Below are positions 62,901 to 64,000 of a stretch of 64,000 nucleotides of DNA, piece by piece. This DNA is from Trichopria drosophilae. Its lineage: Eukaryota; Arthropoda; Insecta; Hymenoptera; Diapriidae. Below the pieces are notes generated by a model. It was not told the DNA's origin. It saw only the letters and a list, made by a program, of their open reading frames with translations, and searched no databases. Where the stretch lies: positions 129,617,501-129,681,500 of the forward strand of contig CM059584.1 of assembly GCA_030407085.1 (NCBI GenBank), in the 5' to 3' direction. Numbering within the stretch: the stretch's first letter is position 1; each line of letters opens with the position of its first letter. The translations under genes were made by a program, and so were the position numbers.

Positions 62901-64000
62901 GCCGAGGGAATCAGCTGTCACGCCTGACTTTGCAAACGTCCGGAATCAGAATGGATTAGCGTTCGATAAGTTTCACTAGATTGGATTAGATTAGAAACTT
63001 ACATACTGATTCGACCTGACCTGAAGAAACGACCTGATTCCATGACCCAATGGAATGCCTAGATTGTAATAAGTTCTACACAGAGTTGATCTGGTTTTGT
63101 AGAGGTCATTATATTTTCAGAAAAATACCTGCTAAGTTTTTAGGAATTAGGAACCCAGCTGTGTGTGTAGAGATCGATCGAAAAGAACGCGGCTTAAGAG
63201 AGTGCACTTCAGATTGAAACGTACGTGGAAGAAGAGACGCACTCTGAAATTTGAAATTTGCAGAAGGCAGAGAGCACCGCCGCGCAAGCCAACAGAAGCA
63301 CCTATCTGAGTCATCAGTTATTGCTTTGCATGGCATACGTAAAGTCACGAGTGTCTCGTGCAGATTTTCTCGTTTGTATACGATTTGTTTTCGGAAATCC
63401 TTCAGCTTCGCCAGCACGGACAGGTAACTTTACCACTACGATACTGTTTACTCATTCGGAACGAACTAAAGGCATCTTTCACTCTAGTGTTTACGCTCGC
63501 ACTTTCGGAACTTTAAGCAAATTCGTGTTGGCTTTTATATATTCGAGCCTTTTGAAACACTTCATTTTACCGTAATTGAAATATCGGAAGCATCAATGGG
63601 GAAAGAAAATTCTTGATTAGCGCCGGTTTGGACGAGGACAATATGTTGAGCGTGAAATGTGGTGTAACCGTTCAAGTTATTGGGATGACGCCACTCGGTT
63701 ATTTAAGTAGTGCGCCGAAGGATGGCCTGGGAATACTGAGAAGACCGTAGACGCCCACTAAATCTTCTCGGTGAGTTATAAACACCTAAATTACGCCAGG
63801 CTACCTCCGTAGTCGGTTTCAACATTCTGATAGTGTGGACGTGCGAAGCTGGCGCTGGGAGTGAGGCTTCAGAGACAATGCGAATAGGACAGAAACCCCG
63901 AAATAGTATACAGAAAAAGACTTTGCTAAAGATTATCCGATAAAGATCATCTCTTGGCAGAAACTGAAACGACTTCGCCGAACTGGCTCGTTTTAAAACT

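Larger units (their letters stand above)
50873..64000 (-). other. omb: Upstream omb intron or 5' region without an identified exon
   Basis: The exon that should supply the T-box start (typically LWxxFHxxGTEMVITKSGR, ending in an AG| donor) was not found by scanning for that motif or for donors after Ser-Gly-AG. The upstream intron therefore probably exceeds 13.1 kb. The stretch holds very AT-rich blocks at about 52.7-54.5 and 55.2-59.9 kb and more balanced DNA at 51-52.7, 54.5-55.2 and 60-64 kb. Several ORFs are open but none has recognisable content. Confidence 0.6.

Noticed and set aside
1..64000. Prokaryotic-type systems, CRISPR arrays, tRNA or rRNA genes
   Set aside because: No regular spaced repeats of CRISPR type, no cloverleaf-like genes noticed and no operon structure. 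The palindromic arrays at 6.3 and 7.3 kb lack unique spacers of constant length.

Overview
The window is insect-type nuclear DNA: one gene with long introns, GT-AG splice sites, and alternating AT-rich and more GC-balanced blocks. I see no operons, rRNA, tRNA or CRISPR. A hymenopteran is my best guess from the patchy base composition and intron size, but the sequence does not prove it.

The one gene I recognise with confidence runs on the minus strand from the right edge to about 12.9 kb. It is the 3' half of a Tbx2/3-subfamily T-box transcription factor, orthologous to Drosophila optomotor-blind (omb/bifid). I assembled it from splice sites, phase and protein similarity. In transcription order the exons are: two alternative versions of one T-box exon (50759-50872 and 50369-50482); the T-box core exon (49408-49561, or 49399-49561 with a second donor); after a 30-kb intron, a 147-nt exon (19030-19176); a 77-nt exon (17913-17989); and a large C-terminal exon (13057-13864). 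All junction phases agree. The promoter, the N-terminus and the first ~25 residues of the T-box were not found and probably lie beyond 64000.

The most striking observation is the tandem duplication of the 114-nt T-box exon. Both copies are open, have the same length and phase, carry their own splice sites, share 28 of 37 whole residues, and differ synonymously at 15 of those 28 codons. That suggests an old duplication kept under protein-level constraint, and probably alternative (perhaps mutually exclusive) splicing inside the DNA-binding domain. Two further sources of protein diversity are visible: tandem donors 9 nt apart after Lys-His-Gly-Phe (adding Val-Ser-Thr), and a 43-codon acidic, in-frame continuation after the TGA stop.

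Region by region: 1-11 kb is AT-rich downstream sequence with a piggyBac-like TTAA-flanked long-TIR element (1001-2220), a small palindromic element (2579-3084) and two degenerate palindrome-core tandem arrays (6.2-6.5 and 7.2-7.4 kb). About 11.2-12.9 kb is the likely 3'UTR. 13-19 kb holds three coding exons. 19-49 kb is a giant intron with microsatellites, a 1.5-kb fold-back element (38.9-40.4 kb) and a few weak ORF candidates. 49.4-50.9 kb holds the T-box exons. 51-64 kb is upstream intron or 5' sequence, with very AT-rich blocks at 52.7-54.5 and 55.2-59.9 kb. No second gene could be established.
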